This document shows positions 1-9,182 of a stretch of DNA of 58,906 nucleotides, in pieces; the first letter of the stretch is position 1; every line of letters begins with the position of its first letter. The position numbers were made by a program, and so were the translations under genes. Source of the stretch: UBA3537 sp038106885 (lineage in GTDB: Bacteria > Bacteroidota > Bacteroidia > Flavobacteriales > Flavobacteriaceae). The notes beneath the pieces are model-generated. The model searched no databases, had not been told where the DNA came from, and worked only from the letters and a program-made list of their open reading frames with translations. Location of the stretch: contig JAYNFX010000006.1 of NCBI GenBank assembly GCA_038106885.1, positions 1-58,906 on the forward strand. Direction: 5' to 3'.

Positions 1-1578
1 GTTGACTTTGTGACTGCCGATATAGAAGAGGCAATCGAAGAAGTTAGTGATAAAAGCGAGGACCTTCAAGATCGTGCTCCAATTGTCACAGTCATGGGCC
101 ATGTTGATCACGGTAAAACATCTTTATTAGATTATATACGAGAAGAAAACGTAATTGCAGGAGAGTCTGGAGGCATTACACAGCATATTGGAGCTTATGG
201 AGTTACCCTATCTACTGGTCAGAAGATTGCATTTTTAGATACTCCAGGCCACGAAGCTTTTACTGCAATGCGTGCTAGAGGAGCTCAAGTAACTGACATT
301 GCAATTATAGTGATTGCAGCTGATGATGACATTAAGCCTCAAACCAAAGAAGCTATTTCACACGCTCAAGCCGCTGGTGTTCCAATTGTATTTGCAATAA
401 ACAAAGTTGATTTACCTACAGCCAATCCAGATAAAATTAAAGAAGGACTGGCTAATATGAATTTAATGGTTGAAGACTGGGGAGGAAAGATCCAATCTCA
501 CGATATTTCTGCAAAAAATGGTGATGGTGTTCAAGAGCTTTTAGAAAAAGTTCTTTTAGAAGCGGAATTATTAGAGCTTAAAGCTAATCCATCAAAACCT
601 GCCTTGGGCACAATAGTTGAAGCATTTTTAGACAAAGGACGTGGATATGTTTCTACAGTTCTTGTTCAAGCTGGTACCTTAAAAATAGGTGATTATGTTC
701 TTGCAGGTAAGAATAGTGGAAAAGTAAAAGCTATGCATGACGAAAGAGGACAAGATGTTAGTGAAGCTGGGCCATCAACTCCAATTTCAATCTTAGGTCT
801 TGATGGTGCTCCACAAGCTGGAGATAAATTCAATGTATTTAATGATGAACGCGAAGCTAAACAAATTGCTGCTAAACGAACTCAATTACAGCGAGAACAG
901 TCTGTTAGAACCCAAAAACACATTACATTAGATGAAATTGGGCGCCGTATTGCATTGGGTGATTTCAAAGAATTAAATATTATACTCAAAGGAGATGTTG
1001 ATGGATCCGTTGAGGCTTTAACAGATTCATTTCAAAAACTTTCTACAGATGAGATACAAGTAAATATTATCCACAAAGCTGTTGGAGCAATAACCGAAAG
1101 TGATGTATTGCTAGCATCTGCATCTGAAGCTATTATAATAGGATTCAATGTAAGACCAATGGGCAATGCTCGACAAATTGCAGAAAAAGAGGAAATTGAT
1201 ATTCGTATGTATTCAATAATTTATGATGCCATAAATGACCTAAAAGATGCAATGGAAGGTATGTTATCCCCTGATTTTAAAGAAGAAATTACTGGCTCTG
1301 CTGAGATAAGAGAAACTTTTAAAATCTCAAAAATCGGAACAATTGCAGGTTGTATGGTTACAAATGGCAAAATTTATAGAGCTTCAAAAATTCGTGTAAT
1401 TAGAGATAGTGTAGTTATTTACACAGGTGAGTTGTCATCTTTGAAGCGCTTCAAAGACGATGCAAAAGAAGTTTCTAAAGGTTACGATTGTGGTATGCAA
1501 GTTAAGGGCTATAATGATATCCAGATTGGTGATGTTCTTGAAGCATTCCAAGAAGTAGCAATAAAAAAGAAGTTATAA
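1..1578 (+). CDS. infB: Translation initiation factor IF-2, C-terminal part (5' end outside window)
   Basis: IF-2 is the GTPase that brings initiator tRNA to the ribosome. The reading frame is open from base 1, so the gene enters from the left. The GTG at base 10 is an internal codon, not the start. The G domain is clear: G1 GHVDHGKT (bases 97-120), the G2 region GGITQHIGAY, G3 DTPGHEAF (from 238), G4 NKVD (400-411) and G5 SAK (from 508). Domains II, III and the fMet-tRNA-binding C-terminal domain follow. About 525 residues are present. Bacteroidota IF-2 proteins are usually about 900-1000 residues, so the N-terminal linker is missing here. The gene converges on the SPOR-domain gene with the two stop codons directly adjacent and no obvious terminator. 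Confidence 0.97.
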   Translation, partial: VDFVTADIEEAIEEVSDKSEDLQDRAPIVTVMGHVDHGKTSLLDYIREENVIAGESGGITQHIGAYGVTLSTGQKIAFLDTPGHEAFTAMRARGAQVTDIAIIVIAADDDIKPQTKEAISHAQAAGVPIVFAINKVDLPTANPDKIKEGLANMNLMVEDWGGKIQSHDISAKNGDGVQELLEKVLLEAELLELKANPSKPALGTIVEAFLDKGRGYVSTVLVQAGTLKIGDYVLAGKNSGKVKAMHDERGQDVSEAGPSTPISILGLDGAPQAGDKFNVFNDEREAKQIAAKRTQLQREQSVRTQKHITLDEIGRRIALGDFKELNIILKGDVDGSVEALTDSFQKLSTDEIQVNIIHKAVGAITESDVLLASASEAIIIGFNVRPMGNARQIAEKEEIDIRMYSIIYDAINDLKDAMEGMLSPDFKEEITGSAEIRETFKISKIGTIAGCMVTNGKIYRASKIRVIRDSVVIYTGELSSLKRFKDDAKEVSKGYDCGMQVKGYNDIQIGDVLEAFQEVAIKKKL

Positions 1579-1962
1579 TTAATTAATATCCTTTTTTGAT
1601 TTTTCTCTAAAATAAAAAGCTTGATTGTATTTTTTTCGGATTTTAATCAGCTCACGATCTGCCTCAAGTTTATTCTTCAAAGCTTTTGTCCAAATCTTGT
1701 AATTTGGAGTTTCGTATGTCATTACTGCTTTACTTTCAGGGAAGTCTAAATTAAATTTTTTTAAAATTTCTTCGGCATCTGTTCTGGAGCCGCTAAATAC
1801 TTGTATTTTTAATTCTCCATTACTTTTATTGACGTCTTTTTTAATTTCGAGCAATAGTTTTACGTTGTTACTAGAATTGACTTTAATCACTCCTTCTTGA
1901 GAATTCAAAATGTTTGAAAAAATTATAGCGAAAACTGATATTCTAAACAAATTTTTAATCAT
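1579..1962 (-). CDS. SPOR-domain protein, exported
   Basis: This is a 127-residue protein with an N-terminal hydrophobic signal (about residues 1-21, ending near NSQ). Its C-terminal half resembles a SPOR domain: it opens with KIQVFSGSRTDAEEI, and the second half includes YKIWTKALKNKLEADREL. SPOR domains bind peptidoglycan stripped of stem peptides and often sit at division sites, so a periplasmic role is likely. The exact role is unknown. It lies between infB and the Act operon, convergent with the former and divergent from the latter. The start at 1962 gives a complete signal peptide. Confidence 0.8.
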   Translation of the reverse strand: MIKNLFRISVFAIIFSNILNSQEGVIKVNSSNNVKLLLEIKKDVNKSNGELKIQVFSGSRTDAEEILKKFNLDFPESKAVMTYETPNYKIWTKALKNKLEADRELIKIRKKYNQAFYFREKSKKDIN

Positions 1963-2067
1963 AAATGTTAAATATTTAAGCTAAAATAAACGATTTAATT
2001 TTAATTTATAATTATCGCTTATTTAGAATCTTTATAAATTATAAATTTACCAATATTTATCACTAAA

Positions 2068-2095
2068 ATAATCGTGATTATGTCGTATTTTTACG
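2068..2095. promoter_or_regulatory. Two adjacent inverted repeats upstream of the Act promoter
   Basis: Bases 2068-2081 read ATAATC-GT-GATTAT, a perfect inverted repeat with a 2-base centre. Bases 2084-2095 read CGTA-TTTT-TACG. Both lie between the divergent SPOR gene and actA, about 30-57 bases upstream of the likely -7 element. They could be operator sites for a regulator of the respiratory operon. In AT-rich DNA short palindromes also occur by chance, so this is only a candidate. Confidence 0.3.
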
Positions 2096-2124
2096 CCGAA
2101 TTTTTAAGATATTTTAACATACTT

Positions 2125-2132
2125 TAAATTTG
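2125..2132 (+). promoter_or_regulatory. Candidate -7 element (TAAATTTG) for the act-cox operon
   Basis: The octamer matches the Bacteroidota -7 consensus TAnnTTTG and lies 26 bases before the actA ATG. No clear -33 TTG was found at the usual distance. It would drive the actABCDEF-coxBA transcript. Confidence 0.5.
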
Positions 2133-2158
2133 TACTAATCAATGTCCCAATAATAGAT

Positions 2159-3448
2159 ATGCAAAAGGAAAAAAGTCTAAAATTCTACCAATTATTTTTT
2201 ATAGTACTGCTGTCTTCATTTGCGCTCTTTTCTGTTCACGCACAAGAGGCAGATCCAGTAAAGGGGAAATCACTTTTTAACGCTAATTGTGCTGCTTGTC
2301 ATCAGTTAGATAAAAAAATGACTGGCCCAGCGCTACGCTATGTAGAGAAAAGACTATATGAAGACGAAGGTTTAGACAGAAATTGGTTAAATGCTTGGAT
2401 TCGAAATAGTGCTTCAGTAATTAAATCTGGGGACACCTATGCAAATAAAATTTACGCAGAATACAATGGAGCTGCAATGACAGCTTTTCCTCAATTATCT
2501 GACCAAGATATCTCAAATATTTTAGCTTACACTGCTCAAGATAAAGCCAAACCCGCAATAGCAGCAGTCACTGCGACACAAACAACAGCGGGTGAAAACG
2601 CAGATTCATTATCTCAGACAGTTATTCTGGGTGCTTTGGCTCTACTTTTCGGATTACTTGCACTAGGATTATTTTTGGTTAACAAAACTCTACGACGATT
2701 TGCTGTCGCAAATGAAGTTGAGATTCAGGAGGCTATTAAAAGACCATCTTTGTGGAAAGCATTTGTTAAAAATCAGTTTTTAATGTTAGTGACTGCGATT
2801 TTCTTTTTGCTATCCAGTGCGTATTTTGTTTATGGCTATTTTATGCAAGTAGGTGTTGATCAGGGTTATGAGCCAATACAGCCTATTCATTATTCACACA
2901 AAATTCATGCTGGAGATAATGGAATTGACTGTAAATATTGTCATTCCTCAGCTCGTGTAAGCAAGCATTCTGGCATTCCTTCGCTGAATGTTTGTATGAA
3001 TTGTCACAAGTCAATATACGAGGTTGCGGAATCAACTGCAACGGAAGAATATAGTAAAGAGTTTTACGACGGGGAGATCCAAAAATTATATGATGCTGTT
3101 GGGTGGGATGATGCAGAGCAAAAATACACTGGTAAAACAAAGCCAGTAAAATGGGTTCGAATTCACAATTTACCGGACTTTGCATATTTCAATCACTCTC
3201 AACATGTTTCAGTTGCTGGAGTTGAATGTCAAACTTGTCATGGACCTGTTGAGGAGATGGAAATAATGTATCAGCATTCGCCTTTGACTATGGGTTGGTG
3301 TATAAACTGTCATAGGGAAACCAATGTTAAAGTAGAAGACAACGGGTATTACGAAAAAATTCATGAAGCGCTTTCAAAAAAATATGGGGTTGATAAGTTA
3401 ACCGCAGCGCAAATGGGAGGTTTAGAATGTGGTAAATGTCATTATTAA
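2159..3448 (+). CDS. actA: Alternative complex III subunit A, multiheme cytochrome c
   Basis: This is the cytochrome subunit of alternative complex III, the quinol:electron-acceptor oxidoreductase that replaces cytochrome bc1 in many Bacteroidota. A signal peptide (residues 1-29, ending near HAQ) precedes a mono-heme domain with CAACH at 44-48. Two membrane helices follow at about 153-174 and 205-227, then a five-heme domain with CKYCH (258-262), CMNCH (279-283), CQTCH (357-361), CINCH (381-385) and CGKCH (424-428). That gives six heme c sites in 429 residues. The fusion of a mono-heme cytochrome to the pentaheme domain is typical of the flavobacterial form. It is the first gene of the operon, 23 bases before actB. 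Confidence 0.93.
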   Translation: MQKEKSLKFYQLFFIVLLSSFALFSVHAQEADPVKGKSLFNANCAACHQLDKKMTGPALRYVEKRLYEDEGLDRNWLNAWIRNSASVIKSGDTYANKIYAEYNGAAMTAFPQLSDQDISNILAYTAQDKAKPAIAAVTATQTTAGENADSLSQTVILGALALLFGLLALGLFLVNKTLRRFAVANEVEIQEAIKRPSLWKAFVKNQFLMLVTAIFFLLSSAYFVYGYFMQVGVDQGYEPIQPIHYSHKIHAGDNGIDCKYCHSSARVSKHSGIPSLNVCMNCHKSIYEVAESTATEEYSKEFYDGEIQKLYDAVGWDDAEQKYTGKTKPVKWVRIHNLPDFAYFNHSQHVSVAGVECQTCHGPVEEMEIMYQHSPLTMGWCINCHRETNVKVEDNGYYEKIHEALSKKYGVDKLTAAQMGGLECGKCHY

Positions 3449-3471
3449 TTTATTACAAGTAACATAGATAT

Positions 3472-6400
3472 ATGTCGATAAATAAGAAATACTGGAAGAA
3501 TATTGAAGAGCTAAGCCCTAGCCAAAGCGAGGCCTTAAGTTCTTTAAAGCACAAAGAATTTGTTCAAGAAATTCCTGTTGATGAATTTTTGGGAGATAAA
3601 TCTACGCTAGAATCATCATCTACCACACGCAGAGATTTCTTAAAATATGTAGGTTTTAGTACAGCGGCTGCATCCCTTGCAGCTTGCGAAGGACCTGTAG
3701 TAAAATCTATACCTTATGTTGTTCAGCCTGAGCAAATAATTCCAGGTGTAGCAAATTATTATGCTACCGCAATTTCTAATGGTTATGATTTCGCTAGCTT
3801 GTTAGTCAAAACTAGAGAAGGAAGACCTATCAAAGTGGAGTCTAATTCACTAGCCAAGGCTAACGGTAGTATCAACGCTAGAGTTCAAGCTTCTGTTCTT
3901 GATTTATATGATAGTCAAAGAATTTCAGGAGCTTCAAAATTAGGCGAATCAATTTCTTGGGATACTTTCAATAATGAGATCAGCCAAAAACTTGAAAAAA
4001 TAAAAGGCTCAAATAAGCAAGTAGTTTTTCTAACTCAAACTTTTGCTAGTCCAAGTACCTCTAAACTTATTTCAGAATTCAAAAAGAGTTATGGAAACGT
4101 CAATCACGTTGTGTATGATGCTATTTCTGAATCTTCAGCAGCGGATGCTTACCAAGCACGTTATGGTCGCAGGGGTCTAGCTAATTATGATTTTTCAAAA
4201 GCGAAATTAATAGTCTCGTTTGGAGCAGATTTCCTTGGAGATTGGCAAGGAGGTGGTTTTGATGCTGCATATGCTAAAGGTAGAGTGCCTCAAAATGGGA
4301 AAATGTCAAGGCATATTCAATTTGAATCGAATATGACACTTTCTGGAGCAAATGCAGATAAGCGTATTCCAATAAAGCCATCTCAGCAAAAGCGTGCGCT
4401 AGCTAGGCTCTATGCTAAACTTACTGGAGAATTTGTAAATGTAACACTACCACCAAGTATTGAATCTGCAGTTGATGCTGCAGCTAAAGAATTATTAAAT
4501 GCAGGATCAGGCGCTGTTGTTCTGACTGGCGTCCAAGATGTTAATTCTCAGTCATTAATTTTACAAATAAACACTTTTTTAAGAAGTAATGCATTTGATC
4601 CCAAAACAACAATTTTAACACGCCAGGGTAATGACGCAGCAGTCACAAAGCTTCTTGCTGATATGAACAAAGGTAATATTGGAGCATTGATTATGGCTGG
4701 AGTAAACCCTGTATATACTTTGCCAAATTCTGAAGATTTTATTGAGGGATTAAAAAAGACTAGTCTATCAGTTGTTTTTTCAATGAAAAGTGACGAAACA
4801 GCTTCAGTCTCAGAATATGTAGCTGCCACACCTCATTACTTAGAATCTTGGGGTGATATTGAAACAAAATCTGGATATTACGGATTAATACAGCCAACAA
4901 TTCGACCATTATTTGACACAAAACAGTTTCAAGATGTACTTCTAACACTAAATGGTAGTACAAGCACATATTATGATTTTGTAAAGAAATTTTGGGAATC
5001 AAATGTATTGAAGGGTTCTTCTTTTAATGACTCACTGCATGATGGGGTATTTATTTCCTCAAATTCTGAAACATTAGATACTGCAAATACTTTTGATTTA
5101 AGTCCAATAAATATATCTGCCGCATTAAAGGCTTTATCACAAGCTGAATCTTCAAACTTTGAATTAGTTTTATATCCTAAAACTGGAATGGGAGATGGAC
5201 AACAAGCTAATAATCCTTGGCTTCAAGAATTTCCAGATCCACTAACGAGAACAACCTGGGATAACTATATAACTGTTTCAGAATCAGATGCCAAAGAATT
5301 AGGACTTTATTTAGAAGCTAGTAACTTTTTTAATCAAAGCAGTCACGACGCAACGGGTGGTCTCAACGGTGCTTATGCAAATGTATCGGTTGATAATGTG
5401 AAATTAAAAGTGCCTGTTATAATTCAGCCCGGTCAAGCTCGTGGAACTGTAGGTATGTCATTTGGTTATGGTCGAAAAAAAGGATTAAAAGATGAAATGC
5501 AAACTGGAGTTAATGCATATCCTCTTTACAAGAATTTTAATGCTTCACCCGCCGTATCTTTGTCTCTAGCAGAAGGGAAACATGAATTTGCATGTGTTCA
5601 ACTTCATAATACACTAATGGGACGTGGAGATATTGTTAAAGAAACAACCCTTGAAATTTTTAATACTAAGGACTCTGAGGAATGGAACCCTACTCCAGTA
5701 GTTTCATTAAACCATCAGGAGACTCCAGTGAGTTCTCCAGATGTTGATCTTTGGGATGAATTTGACCGTTCCATAGGACATCATTTTAATTTATCTATAG
5801 ATTTAAATTCTTGTACTGGTTGCGGGGCATGTGTAATTGCTTGTCACGCAGAAAATAATGTGCCAGTAGTTGGAAAAGAAGAAATTAGAAGAAGTCGTGA
5901 CATGCATTGGTTAAGAATTGACCGATATTATTCTTCTGATGATACTTTTCAAGGCGATAATGACACAAAAGATGGAATAAGTGGACTCGGAAGCTCATTA
6001 AGTACTTTTGGAGAAATGGAGTATCCATCTGAAAATCCACAAGTTGCTTTTCAACCTATTATGTGCCAGCATTGTAATCATGCACCTTGCGAGACTGTAT
6101 GTCCAGTAGCTGCAAGTTCACATGGTCGACAAGGTCAGAATCATATGGCTTATAACCGTTGCGTGGGAACTCGTTATTGTGCAAATAACTGTCCATATAA
6201 GGTAAGAAGATTCAACTGGTTCTTGTATAATGGAAATGATGAGTTTGACTACCACATGAACAATGATTTAGGACGAATGGTGATTAATCCAGATGTTACT
6301 GTACGATCTAGAGGGGTAATGGAAAAATGTTCTATGTGTATACAAATGACACAAAAAACAATTTTGGACGCTAAGCGAGATGGTAAGCCAGTTGATGTTA

Positions 6401-6588
6401 ATGGTTTTAAAACAGCATGTTCAGCGGCATGTGATAGCGGATCAATCGTTTTTGGAGATATAAATAATAAGCAGGATGAGGTTACTAAGCTTAAAGATGA
6501 TGAGCGTGCTTATCATTTATTAGAGCATGTTGGTACAAAACCCAATGTTGTTTATCAAGTTAAAGTAAGAAACACTAACGAAGTATAA
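3472..6588 (+). CDS. actB: Alternative complex III subunit B, molybdopterin-oxidoreductase-like plus iron-sulfur protein
   Basis: This is the large hydrophilic subunit of alternative complex III (1038 residues). About 50 residues precede a twin-arginine motif (TTRRDFLKYVGF) whose hydrophobic stretch ends in SLAAC. This suggests Tat export with possible lipid attachment at the Cys. The central part resembles a molybdopterin oxidoreductase. Known ActB proteins carry no molybdenum cofactor. The C-terminal part has ferredoxin-like cysteine clusters: CTGCGAC from about residue 781, CQHCNHAPCETVC from about 865, CVGTRYCANNCP from about 897, and CSMC (about 953) with CSAAC (about 982). These would carry iron-sulfur clusters passing electrons between subunits. 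It sits between actA and actC in the standard gene order. Confidence 0.93.
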   Translation: MSINKKYWKNIEELSPSQSEALSSLKHKEFVQEIPVDEFLGDKSTLESSSTTRRDFLKYVGFSTAAASLAACEGPVVKSIPYVVQPEQIIPGVANYYATAISNGYDFASLLVKTREGRPIKVESNSLAKANGSINARVQASVLDLYDSQRISGASKLGESISWDTFNNEISQKLEKIKGSNKQVVFLTQTFASPSTSKLISEFKKSYGNVNHVVYDAISESSAADAYQARYGRRGLANYDFSKAKLIVSFGADFLGDWQGGGFDAAYAKGRVPQNGKMSRHIQFESNMTLSGANADKRIPIKPSQQKRALARLYAKLTGEFVNVTLPPSIESAVDAAAKELLNAGSGAVVLTGVQDVNSQSLILQINTFLRSNAFDPKTTILTRQGNDAAVTKLLADMNKGNIGALIMAGVNPVYTLPNSEDFIEGLKKTSLSVVFSMKSDETASVSEYVAATPHYLESWGDIETKSGYYGLIQPTIRPLFDTKQFQDVLLTLNGSTSTYYDFVKKFWESNVLKGSSFNDSLHDGVFISSNSETLDTANTFDLSPINISAALKALSQAESSNFELVLYPKTGMGDGQQANNPWLQEFPDPLTRTTWDNYITVSESDAKELGLYLEASNFFNQSSHDATGGLNGAYANVSVDNVKLKVPVIIQPGQARGTVGMSFGYGRKKGLKDEMQTGVNAYPLYKNFNASPAVSLSLAEGKHEFACVQLHNTLMGRGDIVKETTLEIFNTKDSEEWNPTPVVSLNHQETPVSSPDVDLWDEFDRSIGHHFNLSIDLNSCTGCGACVIACHAENNVPVVGKEEIRRSRDMHWLRIDRYYSSDDTFQGDNDTKDGISGLGSSLSTFGEMEYPSENPQVAFQPIMCQHCNHAPCETVCPVAASSHGRQGQNHMAYNRCVGTRYCANNCPYKVRRFNWFLYNGNDEFDYHMNNDLGRMVINPDVTVRSRGVMEKCSMCIQMTQKTILDAKRDGKPVDVNGFKTACSAACDSGSIVFGDINNKQDEVTKLKDDERAYHLLEHVGTKPNVVYQVKVRNTNEV

Positions 6589-6600
6589 TAAAAAAAAACT

Positions 6601-8070
6601 ATGGCGTCTCATTATGAAGCACCTATAAGAAGACCACTTGTAACAGGTGAAAAATCCTATCACGACGTTACATTAGATGTTGTTGCTCCTGTTGAAGGAA
6701 AGGCGAACAAGCTTTGGTGGGTTGTTTTTTCTATTGCATTATCAGCTTTTGCCTGGGGATTAGGTTGTATGATATACACAGTCTCAACTGGTATTGGAAC
6801 ATGGGGTTTAAATAAAACCGTCGGTTGGGCATGGGATATAACCAATTTTGTTTGGTGGGTAGGAATTGGTCATGCTGGGACACTAATTTCTGCAGTATTA
6901 TTATTGTTTAGACAAAAATGGAGAATGGCTATTAATCGTTCAGCAGAGGCAATGACAATTTTCTCTGTTATTCAAGCCGGATTATTCCCAATTATTCATA
7001 TGGGTCGTCCGTGGTTAGCTTATTGGGTTTTACCAATCCCTAACCAATTTGGTTCACTTTGGGTTAATTTTAACTCACCATTACTCTGGGATGTATTTGC
7101 AATTTCTACATATCTTTCTGTTTCTTTGGTGTTTTGGTGGACAGGTCTTTTACCAGATTTTGCAATGATTAGAGATAGAGCAGTTCGTCCTTTTCAAAAG
7201 AAAATTTATTCGCTTTTAAGTTTTGGTTGGTCAGGAAGAGCAAAAGACTGGCAGCGATTTGAAGAAGTTTCACTTGTTCTTGCAGGGCTAGCTACGCCGC
7301 TTGTATTGTCAGTTCATACAATTGTATCTTTTGACTTTGCTACATCCGTTATTCCAGGTTGGCATACAACTATTTTCCCTCCATATTTTGTTGCAGGAGC
7401 TATTTTCTCAGGTTTTGCCATGGTAAATACGCTTCTTATAATTATGCGTAAAGTTTGTAATCTAGAAGATTATATTACAGTTCAACATATTGAACTTATG
7501 AATATTGTTATTATGATTACTGGATCTATTGTTGGTGTTGCTTATATCACTGAACTATTTATCGCTTGGTATTCAGGTGTTGAATATGAGCAATATGCGT
7601 TCCTTAACAGAGCAACGGGGCCTTATGCTTGGGCTTATTGGGCAATGATGTCTTGTAATGTTTTTTCTCCACAGTTTATGTGGTTTAAAAAATTAAGAAC
7701 AAGTATCATGTTCTCTTTCTTTATTTCAATAGTTGTTAATATAGGAATGTGGTTTGAGCGTTTTGTAATTATTGTGACATCTTTACACAGAGATTATTTA
7801 CCGTCTTCATGGACAATGTTCTCTCCAACTTTTGTAGATATTGGAATTTTCATTGGAACTATCGGCTTCTTTTTTGTTTTATTCTTATTATACTCTAGGA
7901 CTTTTCCTGTAATTGCTCAAGCTGAGGTTAAAACTATTTTAAAGTCTTCTGGAGAGCGATATAAAAAGATTAGAGAAGCTGGTGATAGTTTAGTTGGTAC
8001 AGGGGTAGATTCAAGAACATCTAAGACAACAAAAACCAAATCCAAAATTAAAAAGAAAAAAAATAATTAA
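6601..8070 (+). CDS. actC: Alternative complex III subunit C, NrfD-like quinol-binding membrane subunit
   Basis: This is a polytopic inner-membrane protein (489 residues) of the NrfD/PsrC family with roughly ten hydrophobic helices. In the Act complex this subunit holds a menaquinol-oxidation site and contacts the iron-sulfur subunit. The N-terminus (MASHYEAPIRRPLVTGEKSY) is characteristic of Bacteroidota ActC. The C-terminal tail is short, soluble and lysine-rich, ending in a run of K and N. Its stop overlaps the start of actD in a TAATG junction (bases 8068-8072), which suggests translational coupling. Confidence 0.92.
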   Translation: MASHYEAPIRRPLVTGEKSYHDVTLDVVAPVEGKANKLWWVVFSIALSAFAWGLGCMIYTVSTGIGTWGLNKTVGWAWDITNFVWWVGIGHAGTLISAVLLLFRQKWRMAINRSAEAMTIFSVIQAGLFPIIHMGRPWLAYWVLPIPNQFGSLWVNFNSPLLWDVFAISTYLSVSLVFWWTGLLPDFAMIRDRAVRPFQKKIYSLLSFGWSGRAKDWQRFEEVSLVLAGLATPLVLSVHTIVSFDFATSVIPGWHTTIFPPYFVAGAIFSGFAMVNTLLIIMRKVCNLEDYITVQHIELMNIVIMITGSIVGVAYITELFIAWYSGVEYEQYAFLNRATGPYAWAYWAMMSCNVFSPQFMWFKKLRTSIMFSFFISIVVNIGMWFERFVIIVTSLHRDYLPSSWTMFSPTFVDIGIFIGTIGFFFVLFLLYSRTFPVIAQAEVKTILKSSGERYKKIREAGDSLVGTGVDSRTSKTTKTKSKIKKKKNN

Positions 8071-8603
8071 TGGGAACATCAAAAGTTATACATGCCTTAT
8101 ATACTGACGATGATGTGCTAATGGCTGCAGTCAAAGCTGTTAAAGCCCAAAAGTACCATATCGAAGAAGTCTACACACCCTTTCCAGTTCACGGATTAGA
8201 TAAAGCTATGGGATTAGCTCCTACCAAAATAGCAATTGCTTCATTTATGTATGGTTGTGTTGGTCTAACTGTTGCTATACTTATGATGAATTTTATTATG
8301 ATCGAAGATTGGCCTCAAAACATTGGTGGAAAACCAAGTTTCAGTTACATAGAAAATATGCCAGCATTTGTACCAATTATGTTTGAATTAACAGTATTTT
8401 TTGCTGCTCACTTAATGGTTATTACTTTTTATTTAAGGAGCAGGATGTGGCCATTTAAAAAAGCTGAAAATCCAGATCCAAGGACTACAGATGATCACTT
8501 TTTAATGGAAATAGCTATTAATAGTAATGAAAAACAACTTAAATCTCTTCTTACCAAAACAGGTGCAGTAGAGCTTCACGTTGTAGAAAAAGAAGCACAT
8601 TAG
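8070..8603 (+). CDS. actD: Alternative complex III subunit D (DUF3341 membrane protein)
   Basis: This 177-residue protein has two membrane helices, at about residues 60-80 and 105-125, between soluble ends. It matches the DUF3341 family, known as ActD. Its soluble N-terminal part (IHALYTDDDVLMAAVKAVK) is a ferredoxin-fold-like domain and faces the cytoplasm in solved Act complexes. It starts one base inside actC (TAATG) and ends 4 bases before actE. Its role is structural; no cofactor-binding motif is visible. Confidence 0.9.
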   Translation: MGTSKVIHALYTDDDVLMAAVKAVKAQKYHIEEVYTPFPVHGLDKAMGLAPTKIAIASFMYGCVGLTVAILMMNFIMIEDWPQNIGGKPSFSYIENMPAFVPIMFELTVFFAAHLMVITFYLRSRMWPFKKAENPDPRTTDDHFLMEIAINSNEKQLKSLLTKTGAVELHVVEKEAH

Positions 8604-8607
8604 ACCT

Positions 8608-9159
8608 ATGAAAAGTTTAATAAATACATTTATTTTAGTCGTGATAATAACGAGCTTATTTTCATGTCAAAATAAGAGGAAACCTAATTATCAATTTTTC
8701 CCTAATATGTATGAACCCGTGGGATATGAAGCTTATGGAGAGTACGATGTTTTTCCAAATAAGCAAGAAGCTTTAGTTCCACCTGAAGGTACAATTGCTA
8801 GAGGACATTCTCTTTATTCCTACGCAAATACAAATGATGGGTACAACTCCGCTTTAAAAAATTTAAAAACAGATTTAAGTAGTTCCGAAATTGATTTAAA
8901 AAGAGGAAAAGAATTATATGAAATTTATTGTGGTATATGCCATGGCAATAAAGGAGCAGGTCAAGGCAAGCTTGTTAAAAGAGAAAAAATATTAGGAGTT
9001 CCAAGTTATGCCGACAGACCAATAACAACTGGAAGTATTTATCATGTCATTTATTATGGTAAAAATTCTATGGGTTCATATGCTAACTTATTGAATGAAG
9101 AGGAGCGTTGGCAAGTTACAGCATATGTAGAAGCATTACGTAAAGAATTATTAAAATAA
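8608..9159 (+). CDS. actE: Alternative complex III subunit E, mono-heme cytochrome c lipoprotein
   Basis: This is a 183-residue cytochrome c. The N-terminus is a lipoprotein signal ending in SLFSC, so it is probably anchored by lipid at about Cys20. One heme site, CGICHG, lies at about residues 107-112, with candidate axial Met residues near NSMGSY. ActE is a periplasmic cytochrome of the Act complex that probably hands electrons onward to the oxidase or to a soluble carrier. It lies between actD and actF. Confidence 0.9.
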   Translation: MKSLINTFILVVIITSLFSCQNKRKPNYQFFPNMYEPVGYEAYGEYDVFPNKQEALVPPEGTIARGHSLYSYANTNDGYNSALKNLKTDLSSSEIDLKRGKELYEIYCGICHGNKGAGQGKLVKREKILGVPSYADRPITTGSIYHVIYYGKNSMGSYANLLNEEERWQVTAYVEALRKELLK

Positions 9160-9182
9160 GAAAAGTAAAACATAAATTGAAT

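Noticed and set aside
2883..3185. 100-residue open frame on the minus strand
   Set aside because: It lies fully inside actA, opposite strand, with no family resemblance; the heme motifs of actA prove the plus frame.
9177..9182. TTG start for actF
   Set aside because: The ATG two codons later fits relatives and is the more usual codon.
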